Assembly (NCBI GenBank): GCA_052143535.1
Contig: JBKQSS010000091.1
Span: forward strand, 127,493 to 191,492
Direction: 5' to 3'
Origin: JADGRA01 sp052143535
GTDB lineage: Bacteria; Myxococcota; Myxococcia; Myxococcales; Myxococcaceae
DNA length: 64,000 bases
Made by a program: the position numbers and the translations under genes. Under the pieces are notes generated by a model. That model did not search any database and had not been told where the DNA came from. It worked only from the letters and a program-made list of their open reading frames with translations. Shown here one piece after another: positions 35,748-43,600 of the stretch; positions within the stretch are counted from its first letter, which is position 1; every line of letters begins with the position of its first letter.

Positions 35748-37088
35748 ATGGCACAGCCGCAACCGACGGTGGTGGTGGGCGGGGGCATTTCCGGCCTGGC
35801 CCTCGCTCTGTTTCTGCACCGAGCCGACGTCCCGGTGACGCTGCTCGAGGCGGCCAGCACCCCTGGCGGGACGGCTCGCACGCTGGAGCGCGACGGGTTT
35901 TTGCTGGAGACCGGCCCCAACAGCTTCCTGGACCGCGACGGCGCGGTGGGGGCTCTGGCCAGCTCGCTCGGGGTGCCACTCCGACCGGCCTCGGCGCACG
36001 CCAGCCGACGCTCGCTCGTCCTGGGCGGGCGGCTGCGCGAGCTGCCAGCCACGCCGGCGGCGATGTTTGCCTCGGACGTGCTGCCGTGGCGCGCCAAGCT
36101 TCGGCTTCTTCTCGAGCCCTTCACCCGGCGCGGGCCAGTGGGCGTCGATGAGTCGCTCGGCTCCTTCGCCCGCCGCCACCTCGGCCGCACTCTCACCAGG
36201 ACGCTGGTCGACGCGCTGCAGACGGGCATCTGGGCGGGAGACATCGAGCGGCTGAGCGCCGCCTCCGCCTTTCCCCGGCTGGTGGCGCTCGAGCGCGCCT
36301 CCCGCAGCCTGGTGCTGGGCGCCGTCCGCAGCCGGCGTGGCGTGGGCGCGGGAATGGGCCCGGTGCAGCTATCCTCCGTCGAGGGAGGCCTCGGCGCTCT
36401 GTCCCGAGCGGCCGCCTTAGCCCTCGGGAGCCGGGTGCGCCTCGACTCTCCGGCCCTCGCTCTGGAGCGCCGGGCCGACGGCTGGTCCATCGTCACCCCC
36501 AAAGGCCCGGTGGAGGCGCCCCAGGTGGTGCTGGCCCTGCCGCCCACCGAGACGGCAGGGCTGGTTCGCCCCTTTGACCGCGCCTTGGCCGAGGCACTGG
36601 CCTGCTTCCCGAGCGTCCCGGTGGCAGTGGTGCACCTCGGCTTTCATCCTCGGCTCGAGCCCGAGCCCCAGGGTTTCGGCTTCCTCGTGCCGCCGTGCGA
36701 GCGGCGGGACATTCTCGGGGCTCTGTACGTCTCCTCGGCCTTCCCTTTCCGCGCCCCAGGCGGAGGCAGCTTGTTCACCGTCCTCGTCGGCGGGGCGCAC
36801 CGGCCCGAGCTTCTGGCCTCCGACGACGACGGCCTGGTGAAAACCGCCTGGCGCGAGCTGGCCGCGCTGTTGGGCCTGCAACGCGAGCCCACCCTGGTGC
36901 AGGTTTTCCGATGGCCAAGGGCCATCCCCCAGTACAACGTCGGCCATGCCGAGAGGGTGCAGAGTGTCCTCACCCAGGCCGGCCGCTGGCCCGGCCTCTC
37001 ACTGGCCGGCAACGCCTACCGAGGGGCGGGCCTGGCCGACTGCGTCCGGGCCGCCTCGGAGCTGGGCCAGGGGTTTCTCACCGCCTGA
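35748..37088 (+). CDS. hemY: Protoporphyrinogen/coproporphyrinogen oxidase
   Basis: Protein of 446 residues, FAD-dependent. The dinucleotide-binding fold is at the N-terminus (VVVGGGISGLALALFLHRA, residues 8-26; EAASTPGGTART). Later blocks match HemY: FLLETGPNSFLD (50-61), DALQTGIWAGDIERLSA and the C-terminal GNAYRGAGLADCVRAA. The enzyme oxidises protoporphyrinogen IX or coproporphyrinogen III in haem synthesis. Distinguishing the two uses is not possible from sequence alone. It starts 15 nt after pdxH. Other haem genes are not in the window. Confidence 0.92.
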   Translation: MAQPQPTVVVGGGISGLALALFLHRADVPVTLLEAASTPGGTARTLERDGFLLETGPNSFLDRDGAVGALASSLGVPLRPASAHASRRSLVLGGRLRELPATPAAMFASDVLPWRAKLRLLLEPFTRRGPVGVDESLGSFARRHLGRTLTRTLVDALQTGIWAGDIERLSAASAFPRLVALERASRSLVLGAVRSRRGVGAGMGPVQLSSVEGGLGALSRAAALALGSRVRLDSPALALERRADGWSIVTPKGPVEAPQVVLALPPTETAGLVRPFDRALAEALACFPSVPVAVVHLGFHPRLEPEPQGFGFLVPPCERRDILGALYVSSAFPFRAPGGGSLFTVLVGGAHRPELLASDDDGLVKTAWRELAALLGLQREPTLVQVFRWPRAIPQYNVGHAERVQSVLTQAGRWPGLSLAGNAYRGAGLADCVRAASELGQGFLTA

Positions 37089-37193
37089 CCCAGCCCGCCG
37101 GGGGAAGTCAAGGCCGCACGCGGCACGGGCCTGTACCGCAGCCTCCCCCGGGCTTGCGTCCAACGGGCCGACTGAGGCATGGCGGAGCTAGCC

Positions 37194-37562
37194 ATGGAGC
37201 CAGTGTCGGCGCACAGCAGCTGGAAAGAGGCGGGCCGCGAGCTCGTCGCCGAGGCGCTCGACCCGACCAACTGGGTGGGCGTGGCCCCCGGTGAGGCCCT
37301 CTCGGCGCGGCCCGTCAATCTCCAGCGGCGCGTCGGGCACACCCGGGTGGTGGCCTCGGTGGACGTCAGCGAGCGGCTCGGCCTTCTTTTGCACGTGGCC
37401 TTCCGTGGTCCGGCACTGGACCCAATGGGCGCGGCGGCCTTGCTGGCCGCTTTTCTAGACGGCTCCCGGCCGCTTCTGCTGTCCGCCCGGTGGCAGGTGG
37501 AAGTGGACGCCCGCGGCTGGGTGCACTTCGTCAGGCCGTACTTGCCGCTGCTGCGGGCGTGA
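37194..37562 (+). CDS. Small hypothetical protein
   Basis: Protein of 122 residues. I choose ATG 37194 because GGAG (37184-37187) lies 6 nt upstream; an ATG 15 nt earlier lacks a usable site. No signal peptide or TM helix; the sequence contains a beta-rich middle (RVVASVDVSERLGLLLHVAFRG in parts) and ends WVHFVRPYLPLL. Family unknown. Its last 32 nt overlap the end of the convergent metallophosphoesterase gene. Confidence 0.55.
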   Translation: MEPVSAHSSWKEAGRELVAEALDPTNWVGVAPGEALSARPVNLQRRVGHTRVVASVDVSERLGLLLHVAFRGPALDPMGAAALLAAFLDGSRPLLLSARWQVEVDARGWVHFVRPYLPLLRA

Positions 37563-38415
37563 GGAGGCCGGGCCGGAGCGCGCGGGCGCTCGTCACTTGC
37601 CCCCCGGCGGTCTCAATCACCCAGTAGCCCTCGTCCCCAGCCTCGGTGGAGGAGCCGGCGCCGAAAATGTGCGGGCGCACCGCCGTCGCCGGATGGTGGA
37701 ACCGGTGGTGGATGTGGCCGTGCAGGACGGCGAAACGGGGGCCGGGCAAGAGGGCCAGCAGCTTCTCAGCATCCACCAGTCCGTGGGTGAGCCGGTCCGG
37801 CTGGCCGTTGGCCTTCTGGGGCGCGTGGTGGACTGCCACCAGCACCGCCCGGCCAGCCAACCGCGGGTGTGCCACAAGCCGTTGCAGCGCTCCCAGTTGG
37901 GGCCCGCCAATGACGCCGAAGGAGAGGCCCGGGAAACGGGGGACGCGTGCCGAGCAGAGGCCGACCACCGCGTCCGTCTCGCCGAGCAGCCGCACCACCG
38001 GAAACCCGTCCTCCACGGCCAGCTCCGGAATGTCCGAGGACAAAAGCTGAGAGAAGCTGCGCTCGAAGCGCCGGCTGCAGAGTGCGCCCGGGGTATAGCG
38101 GTCGTGGTTCCCGGGAATGACGCTGGCCCGGCCCGGCGCTTCCACCCACGGGGCGAGGGCGGCACGGGCGCGGGTGAATTCCTCGGGCATGGCGTAGGCG
38201 GTCACGTCCCCCGAGAGGACGAGGTGGTCCACGGCCAGGCTTTCCGCGTCCCGCGCAATCTGCCGCAGCGTCTCCTCGGCATGGGCGAAGCGCCGGGCCC
38301 GCCCGCCGAGCTGCAACTCGGCCATCGCAATCCACCGCCGCCATCCAAGGCGCAGCCACGCTTTCGCCGCGTAGTCGTCGGTGACGTGGACGTCGGAGCA
38401 GTGGAGATACCGCAT
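37531..38415 (-). CDS. Metallophosphoesterase (calcineurin-like)
   Basis: Protein of 294 residues with the full metal-binding set of the superfamily: SDVH (residues 7-10), LSGDVT (67-72), PGNHD (99-103), VAVHHAP and HGHIHHRFHHP. This builds a dinuclear metal site that hydrolyses phosphoesters. It resembles the Icc/CpdA-like branch, but the substrate (cAMP or other) cannot be fixed. Soluble. Its end overlaps the convergent small gene by 32 nt, and its start is 64 nt from divergent gluQ. Confidence 0.9.
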   Translation of the reverse strand: MRYLHCSDVHVTDDYAAKAWLRLGWRRWIAMAELQLGGRARRFAHAEETLRQIARDAESLAVDHLVLSGDVTAYAMPEEFTRARAALAPWVEAPGRASVIPGNHDRYTPGALCSRRFERSFSQLLSSDIPELAVEDGFPVVRLLGETDAVVGLCSARVPRFPGLSFGVIGGPQLGALQRLVAHPRLAGRAVLVAVHHAPQKANGQPDRLTHGLVDAEKLLALLPGPRFAVLHGHIHHRFHHPATAVRPHIFGAGSSTEAGDEGYWVIETAGGQVTSARALRPGLLTPAAAASTA

Positions 38416-38479
38416 GGGCTTCCTTTAGCCTTCCTGCGCGCCGCTGAGCAGTACTCTGATGCCTTGATTAGCTTCCACC

Positions 38480-39433
38480 ATGCCTTCCCCCCACCGCGGC
38501 CGCTTCGCCCCGAGCCCCACCGGGCCTCTGCACCTGGGCAACGCCTGGGCCGCGCTGTTGGGCTGGCTGTGGGCGCACAGCGAGGGCGGCGAGTTTGTCC
38601 TGCGCATCGAGGACCTCGACGCAAGCCGCTGCCGGCCCGAGTTTCTGGACGCCCTGCAGCGCGACTTGGAGTGGTTGGGCCTCACCTTCGACGGCCCTGT
38701 CGTCTTCCAAAGCCAGCGGGCCGAGCACTACGCGGCAGCGCTCGGACGGCTCGCCGCCGAGGGCCGCGTCTACGCCTGCTTCTGCACGCGCGCCGAGGTG
38801 ATGCGGGCGGCCAGCGCGCCCCACGGCGCGGCCGACGACGGGCCCGTCTACCCGCGCACCTGCGCCCGGCTCGACCGGGCGGAGGTGCTGGCGCGCAGCC
38901 GCACCCGCACCGCGGCCCTGCGTTTCCGCGCTGCCCCGGGCCGGGTGCAGTTTGTCGACGCGGTGGCTGGCCCAAGCCAGCAGGACGTCGAGGCCACGGC
39001 TGGCGACTTCGTCGTGCGCCGCAACGACGGGGTGGCCAGCTACCAGCTGGCCGTCGTCGTCGATGACGCCGACGCCGGCGTCACCCATGTGCTGCGGGGG
39101 GATGACTTGCTCGGCTCGACGCCCCGGCAGATTCAGCTGGCCCAAGCGCTCGGCCTGCCTGTCCCCCGCTACGCCCACGTGCCGTTGCTGGTGGGCCCGG
39201 ACGGCAAGCGCCTCGCCAAGCGGGCCGGGCCCCCGACGTTGAGCGAGCTCCGCGAGGCGCGCCTGCCGAAAGAGCGCCTCCTCGGCCTCCTCGCCGGCTG
39301 GGCGGGGCTCTCGGAGGGGCACCCCGTGTCTGCCGAGGCGCTGGTGGAGCGCTTCTCCCTGGCCCGGCTCGGCCCCTCCCCACGCGCTGTGGATGCAGGC
39401 GGCGTCCGCGCCGCGCTGGAGCGGCTGTTGTAA
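38480..39433 (+). CDS. gluQ: Glutamyl-Q tRNA(Asp) synthetase
   Basis: Protein of 317 residues; truncated GluRS lacking the anticodon-binding domain, as expected for GluQ. It attaches Glu to queuosine in tRNA-Asp. The HIGH-like motif is in GRFAPSPTGPLHLGNAWAAL (residues 7-26, HLGN) and the KMSKS-like motif is KRLAKR near residue 239. The zinc-site pattern is C-F-C in YACFCTRAEV with YPRTC downstream. It starts 64 nt from the divergent phosphoesterase and is convergent with the RegA-type gene. The presence of queuosine is implied in this organism. Confidence 0.93.
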   Translation: MPSPHRGRFAPSPTGPLHLGNAWAALLGWLWAHSEGGEFVLRIEDLDASRCRPEFLDALQRDLEWLGLTFDGPVVFQSQRAEHYAAALGRLAAEGRVYACFCTRAEVMRAASAPHGAADDGPVYPRTCARLDRAEVLARSRTRTAALRFRAAPGRVQFVDAVAGPSQQDVEATAGDFVVRRNDGVASYQLAVVVDDADAGVTHVLRGDDLLGSTPRQIQLAQALGLPVPRYAHVPLLVGPDGKRLAKRAGPPTLSELREARLPKERLLGLLAGWAGLSEGHPVSAEALVERFSLARLGPSPRAVDAGGVRAALERLL

Positions 39434-39478
39434 ACGGCCGCCGCGGGCCTCCCCCAAAAAAGGAGGAGTGGCCTCGTC

Positions 39479-40021
39479 TCAGCGGGCGGGGGGGTATTTG
39501 TGCAGCTTGCGCTGCAAGGACTTGCGGTGCAGCCCGAGGCGCCGCGCCGCCTCGGAGACGTTATTGTCGCAGTCCGCGAGGACGCGTTGAATGTGCTCCC
39601 ACTCCGCCCTGGCCAGCGTTGGCGTCGCCGCCGTTTCCGGAAGCGGGCCCGGCGCACCTCCGGCGCGGCTGAAGGCTGCCAAAAGCTCGTCCGCGTCCAC
39701 CGGCTTGGCCACGTAGTCCAGTGCCCCGCGTCGCACCGCTTCGAGCGCGGTGGCGATGCTGCCGTAGCCGGTGAGGACGAGCACCGCGGTGCTCGGGTCG
39801 AGCGCCTTGAGCTCGGCCACCAGGTGCAGGCCTCCCCGGCCCGGCATCTTCAAATCCACCACGGCGTACTCCGGCGACTCGGCCTCTGCCAGCGCTAGGG
39901 CCTCGTCGGCGCTGCCTGCGGTGCGGACCTCGTGGCCGCGGTCTCGTAGGGCCCGGGCCAGGCGGCCACGAAACACCTGGTCGTCGTCGACCAGAAGGAT
40001 GGAAAAGGAGGGGGCACTCAC
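39479..40021 (-). CDS. regA: RegA/PrrA/ActR-type redox response regulator
   Basis: Protein of 180 residues. GTG 40021 overlaps the stop of the kinase gene by 4 nt (GTGA). The receiver domain (about 5-120) has acidic pair VDDDQ (11-15), phosphorylatable Asp 56 (VVDLKMPG), and DYVAKPVDADELLAAF (102-117, Lys 106). A Fis-type helix-turn-helix follows (CDNNVSEAARRLGLHRKSLQ, about 151-170), the hallmark of the RegA/PrrA/ActR family, global redox regulators of photosynthesis, respiration and other energy genes in proteobacteria. The linker between domains is rich in Pro/Ala. Targets are not visible here. The symbol is by family; the true ortholog status is inferred. Confidence 0.88.
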   Translation of the reverse strand: MSAPSFSILLVDDDQVFRGRLARALRDRGHEVRTAGSADEALALAEAESPEYAVVDLKMPGRGGLHLVAELKALDPSTAVLVLTGYGSIATALEAVRRGALDYVAKPVDADELLAAFSRAGGAPGPLPETAATPTLARAEWEHIQRVLADCDNNVSEAARRLGLHRKSLQRKLHKYPPAR

Positions 40022-41331
40022 GGCAGCGGCTGGGAGGGCGAGGGCGGCGCACACTCCGCGGCCAGTGGGACTTGGACCACCGCGCGCGTCCCGCTCCCGG
40101 GCTGGGAGGTGAGTGAGAAGCTGCCGCCGAGCTGCTCGGAGAGGCTGCGGGCGAGAAAGACACCCAGCCCCATGCCCGCCCCGGGCTGCCTGGTGGTGAA
40201 GAAGGGCTCGCCCACTCGGGGCAGCACCTCCGGGGGGATTCCGGCGCCGTGGTCGCTCACCTCGAGGCGCAGCGCTGCGGCGGTGGCCTCCACCCGCAGC
40301 ACCACCTCCGCTCCGGCGGGGGAGGCCTGCAGTGCGTTGCGCACCAGCGCCTGGGCCGAGCGGCCGAGGGCCCGCACTGGCAACAGGGGAGCGCTCCGGC
40401 CCAAGTCCCCGAGGGCCTCCACCCGCACTTGCTCGCGGCCGGCAAGCCCCTCGAGGGCCTCCTCCACCACCCGGGAGAGGGGCTCCTGCCCACCGCTCTC
40501 GCCGCTCGGCGCGCCGGCGTCGTTGGCCATGCGGGTGAGGGTGCGGCGGCAGCGCTCCACCTCGTCTCGAATGAGGCGCGCGTCGGCGGCCGCTTCGGGG
40601 TGCGAGGCCAGCTGGCGCTCCAGCTCGCGCGCCACCACCGCAATGGTGGAGAGCGGCGTGGACAGCTCGTGGGCAGCCCCCGCGGCCAGGGTGGCCAGTG
40701 AGGCCAACCGCTCGCGCCGGGCGGCCTGGCTGCGTGCCTCCGCCAGCTCTGCATCGCGCGCCGCGAGTGCGCGCGTGACACGCTGGACGAAGACGACGAT
40801 GAAAGCGGCCGCCACGCCAAAGGCCACCCACATGCCGCGAATGTGGAGCTCCATCATCTGCTCGTGCGACAGGCCGTGGGCCACCAGCCAAGGAAGGCGC
40901 GGAGTGAGGAAGAGCGTCCCGAAGCAGGCCAGGGCAAATCCCATCAGCGCCCAGGTGCGTCGGGGGTCGAGCATGACGGCGGCCAGGGCCACTTCCACCA
41001 GGTACAAGACGCTGAAGGGGTTGTTGGGGCCACCGCTGAGGGCAAAGAGAATGGTGAGCAGCACGAAGTCCGCCGCCATCACAGCGGCAATGGCATTCTC
41101 GGCTCCGTCGTCGGAGGCAAGCAGGCGCGGCGACGTCCGGGCCCAGCGGGACAGCGCCGCATTGCTGAGGAGCTCTGCAGAAATGACGAGCACCAGCGCC
41201 CCGACCGGCACCCGGACGCCGAGGAAGGGTTGGACCGAAAGCACCAGCGCGAGCTGCCCCAGCGCGGCCCCCCAGCGCAGGCGGAGGAGCCAGCGGAAGT
41301 TGAGCGCGCCGGGTTCGAGCGGGGTGTCCAT
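40018..41331 (-). CDS. regB: RegB/PrrB-type redox sensor histidine kinase
   Basis: Protein of 437 residues from ATG 41331. About six TM helices fill residues 12-185. The quinone-sensing heptapeptide of RegB is present as SGGPNNPF (99-106). The H-box is AAGAAHELSTPLSTIAVV with phospho-acceptor His 221. A Cys at 261 (EVERCRRTL) lies exactly 40 residues after His 221, the spacing of the redox-active Cys 265 to His 225 in Rhodobacter RegB. ATPase boxes follow: N (VRNALQASP), G1 (DHGAGIPPEV) and G2 (GMGLGVFLARS). It is cotranscribed with the RegA-type regulator and divergent from an ABHD18-like hydrolase with 63 nt between starts. No strong ribosome site is seen. Confidence 0.9.
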   Translation of the reverse strand: MDTPLEPGALNFRWLLRLRWGAALGQLALVLSVQPFLGVRVPVGALVLVISAELLSNAALSRWARTSPRLLASDDGAENAIAAVMAADFVLLTILFALSGGPNNPFSVLYLVEVALAAVMLDPRRTWALMGFALACFGTLFLTPRLPWLVAHGLSHEQMMELHIRGMWVAFGVAAAFIVVFVQRVTRALAARDAELAEARSQAARRERLASLATLAAGAAHELSTPLSTIAVVARELERQLASHPEAAADARLIRDEVERCRRTLTRMANDAGAPSGESGGQEPLSRVVEEALEGLAGREQVRVEALGDLGRSAPLLPVRALGRSAQALVRNALQASPAGAEVVLRVEATAAALRLEVSDHGAGIPPEVLPRVGEPFFTTRQPGAGMGLGVFLARSLSEQLGGSFSLTSQPGSGTRAVVQVPLAAECAPPSPSQPLP

Positions 41332-41394
41332 AAAAGAGGCTGCCGCAGCGTACCTCGCCCCAAGCCCCCTGCCTCGCACCCGGCGGCAACCGCC

Positions 41395-42390
41395 ATGAAG
41401 CCCGCCCCCCACCCACCCCGGCCGCACTGGCTAGACGTCGCCTTCGCCTGGGGAGCCAGTCGGCGGCCTTTCTTCCAGGAGGGCTGGGGGGACGAGGAGG
41501 TGCTGGCGCTGGCCACGCAGGGGCGGCTGTTGGAGGGCCGAGCGCCCGAGGCGGCAACGCCGCGCTGGGGCGCGCCCTGGAAGCGCCGCCGGGGCCTGAC
41601 GGTGCGCGACGGCGCATTTGCCTCGCCGCAGCCGGGGCTGCCCGCCCCGGTGGACACCGCCCGCCTCCGCCTTCTCTCTGTTGAGGGGCATTCCCAACAC
41701 AGCGCCTGCCTGGTGCTGGCTGGCTCCCGAGAGGAGGGCTTCTGGCTGCGGGAGGCCATCTACGCGCCACTCGTCCACCACGGCGTGGACCTGCTGCTGC
41801 TGGAAAACCCCTACTCCGGGCTGCGGCGCGCGCACGGCCAGTCGAGTGCCGCGGTGCGCACGGTGAGCGACCATGTGCTGCTCAATGTCGCCATGGTGCA
41901 GGAGGCCCGGGCCCTGTTGGGCTGGCTCGACCGAGCCGGCTACCGGAGAGTCGCGGTGGCTGGCTACAGCATGGGCGGCTTCGTGGCTGCCCTCGTCGCT
42001 GCCCTCACCCCCGAGCCGCTGGCGGTGGCGGCGCTGGCGGCGGGGACGACGCCTGCGCCGGTGTACAGCCGCGGCCTCCTCAGTCACTCGGTGGACTTCA
42101 CCACCTTGGGGAAGGCTTCCGGCGGAGAGGAGAAGGCGCGCGAGCGACTGGCTGGCCTGTTTGGCCTGGCGGACATTTCCCGGCTGCCGGCGCCGGCCCG
42201 GCCGGAGGCAGCGCTGGTGGTGGGCTGCCGAAGGGACGGGTACGTCGCGCAACGGGACACCGAGGCGCTGGCCGCCCACTGGGCGGGCAGCACCTTGCGC
42301 TGGCTGGAGGCGGGCCACATCTCCGCCCTGCTTCTGCACCGAGCCGAGCTCCGGGGCGCAGTGGCCGAGGCGCTGACGCGGCTTGGCTGA
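41395..42390 (+). CDS. Alpha/beta hydrolase, ABHD18-like (DUF2048-type)
   Basis: Protein of 331 residues from ATG 41395. A central hydrolase region begins with the conserved ACLVLAGSREEGFWLREAIY (about 101-120) and ENPYSGLRRAHG. The nucleophile elbow is AGYSMGGFVAA (Ser near residue 187), with a candidate Asp in VGCRRDGYV and His in LEAGHISALL near the C-terminus. The block matches ABHD18/DUF2048, whose substrates are poorly known. It overlaps the miaE frame by 8 nt, suggesting coupling. It is divergent from regB; the frame upstream of 41395 is antisense and not used. Confidence 0.75.
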   Translation: MKPAPHPPRPHWLDVAFAWGASRRPFFQEGWGDEEVLALATQGRLLEGRAPEAATPRWGAPWKRRRGLTVRDGAFASPQPGLPAPVDTARLRLLSVEGHSQHSACLVLAGSREEGFWLREAIYAPLVHHGVDLLLLENPYSGLRRAHGQSSAAVRTVSDHVLLNVAMVQEARALLGWLDRAGYRRVAVAGYSMGGFVAALVAALTPEPLAVAALAAGTTPAPVYSRGLLSHSVDFTTLGKASGGEEKARERLAGLFGLADISRLPAPARPEAALVVGCRRDGYVAQRDTEALAAHWAGSTLRWLEAGHISALLLHRAELRGAVAEALTRLG

Positions 42391-43075
42391 AGCGGGGCCC
42401 CTTTCGGAGCGCGCCGCTGGCGGTGCGGCGCCCGGGCAAGGTAGGAGGGCAGCCCTCGAGGCCCCCCTGTCCACCCCCCGCCCAAAGGGAAGGGCCCTGG
42501 CCGAGGGCCTTCTGTTGCGCGTCGCCACCGCCGCCGGCTGGCTTCCCGGTGCGCTGGCGGCACTGGACGAGGTGCTGGTGGACCACGCCCATTGCGAGAA
42601 GAAGGCCGCGGCCAACGCGCTCTCCTTGCTTCAAGCGTACCCGGACGTCCCGGGCCTTCCGGCGCAAATGGCCCGCCTCGCCCGGGAGGAGGCCGCGCAC
42701 CTGGGACAGGTGCTTCAGTGGCTCGAGCGGCGCGGGCTGACCCTGGGAGTGGACCGCGGAGACCCCTACGCGCGCGGGCTTCAGGCGTTGGTGCGCACCG
42801 GCGCCCAGCAGCGCCAGCTGGACCGGCTCCTCATTGCCGCCCTCATTGAGGCCCGCAGCTGCGAGCGCCTGGCGTTGTTGGCCTCTGGCCTCCCGGAGGG
42901 TGAGCTTCGGGACTTCTACCGCCGGCTCGCCCAAAGCGAAGACGGCCACCAGCGTCTCTTCCTCAGGCTGGCCGAGCGCCTGCACGGGAAAGCGGCAGAA
43001 GCGCGTCTGGACACGCTGCTCGACGAGGAGGCGTCGCTGGTGCGGCGCCTCCCCCTCCGCGCCGCCATCCACTAG
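42383..43075 (+). CDS. miaE: tRNA-(ms2io6A37) hydroxylase MiaE-like
   Basis: Protein of up to 230 residues. A diiron ferritin-like four-helix bundle is shown by DEVLVDHAHCEKKAAANALS (about 62-81), LAREEAAHLGQVLQWLE, LIEARSCERLALL and SEDGHQRLFLRLAE, containing the Glu and Glu-x-x-His ligands. MiaE uses oxygen to hydroxylate the prenyl side chain of 2-methylthio-N6-isopentenyladenosine at tRNA position 37. The start is uncertain: TTG 42383 overlaps the hydrolase end, but the first 35-40 residues (rich in Gly/Ala/Arg) look non-homologous and a start nearer residue 30 is possible. It is convergent with a small membrane-protein gene 28 nt away. Confidence 0.88.
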   Translation: MAEAGPLSERAAGGAAPGQGRRAALEAPLSTPRPKGRALAEGLLLRVATAAGWLPGALAALDEVLVDHAHCEKKAAANALSLLQAYPDVPGLPAQMARLAREEAAHLGQVLQWLERRGLTLGVDRGDPYARGLQALVRTGAQQRQLDRLLIAALIEARSCERLALLASGLPEGELRDFYRRLAQSEDGHQRLFLRLAERLHGKAAEARLDTLLDEEASLVRRLPLRAAIH

Positions 43076-43103
43076 AGGCGGCGGACGTTTCCTTGTCGTC
43101 GCC

Positions 43104-43589
43104 TCATGGCGCGGGGGGCGGCGAGGGCCGAGCTTCCACTTCCAGGCGCAGGACGTCCTCTGCAAAAAAGAAGAGCCGGACGTGCTGGCCAGAGAAGCGC
43201 TGGAGGGCGGGCCAGCGGCAGGCATGCAAAGGCGGCAAGACGTCGCTCGCCGGACGGCGCAGGGAGACGTCGGCCACCTGCAGGGCCTCCGCTGAGGGCA
43301 CCACCAGCGTCCCCTCGGCCACGTTGGCCGTCCCGTTGCTCAGGCGTACGACGCCGGCCCGCCAAGCGCCGACGCCGCCCAGCGTCCACCAGGCCGCCAA
43401 AAGCCACAGGCCGGCGGCGCCGGACAGCGCGCCGGTGCGCCCGGGGCTGGCGGGCACCCGCAGCGCGAGAAAGAGAAGGAGGGCGGCCGCGGCCAGCGAG
43501 GCCAGAGCGGGGACAAGCACCCAAGCGGCGTCGAAGGGGCCGACGTCCCACACCACGCGAAACCCCTCTGTCGCCGGAAGCACGCCCAA
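43104..43589 (-). CDS. Small membrane protein, partner of MFS gene
   Basis: Protein of 161 residues from TTG 43589, chosen because AGGAGGAG (43595-43602) lies 5 nt upstream and overlaps the stop of the transporter gene, suggesting coupled translation; GTG 43583 is an alternative. Two TM helices lie at about residues 20-42 and 55-78 (AAWVLVPALASLAAAALLLF, LWLLAAWWTLGGVG). The C-terminal 80 residues are a soluble beta-rich domain. Resembles DUF3592-like small membrane proteins in layout, without firm family match. Function with the transporter is inference. Confidence 0.6.
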   Translation of the reverse strand: MGVLPATEGFRVVWDVGPFDAAWVLVPALASLAAAALLLFLALRVPASPGRTGALSGAAGLWLLAAWWTLGGVGAWRAGVVRLSNGTANVAEGTLVVPSAEALQVADVSLRRPASDVLPPLHACRWPALQRFSGQHVRLFFFAEDVLRLEVEARPSPPPAP

Positions 43590-43600
43590 GGGGACTCCTC

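Noticed and set aside
34479..36179. 566-codon minus-strand frame opposite the TRIC, pdxH and hemY genes
   Set aside because: Three genes with clear family motifs occupy the other strand.
39434..39478. CCTCC/GGAGG dyad between gluQ and regA as a terminator
   Set aside because: Only 5 bp of stem and no T-tract on either strand.
40022..41770. N-terminal extension of the RegA-type frame up to 763 codons
   Set aside because: The extra part is out-of-frame shadow of regB and the hydrolase; the receiver domain begins at GTG 40021.
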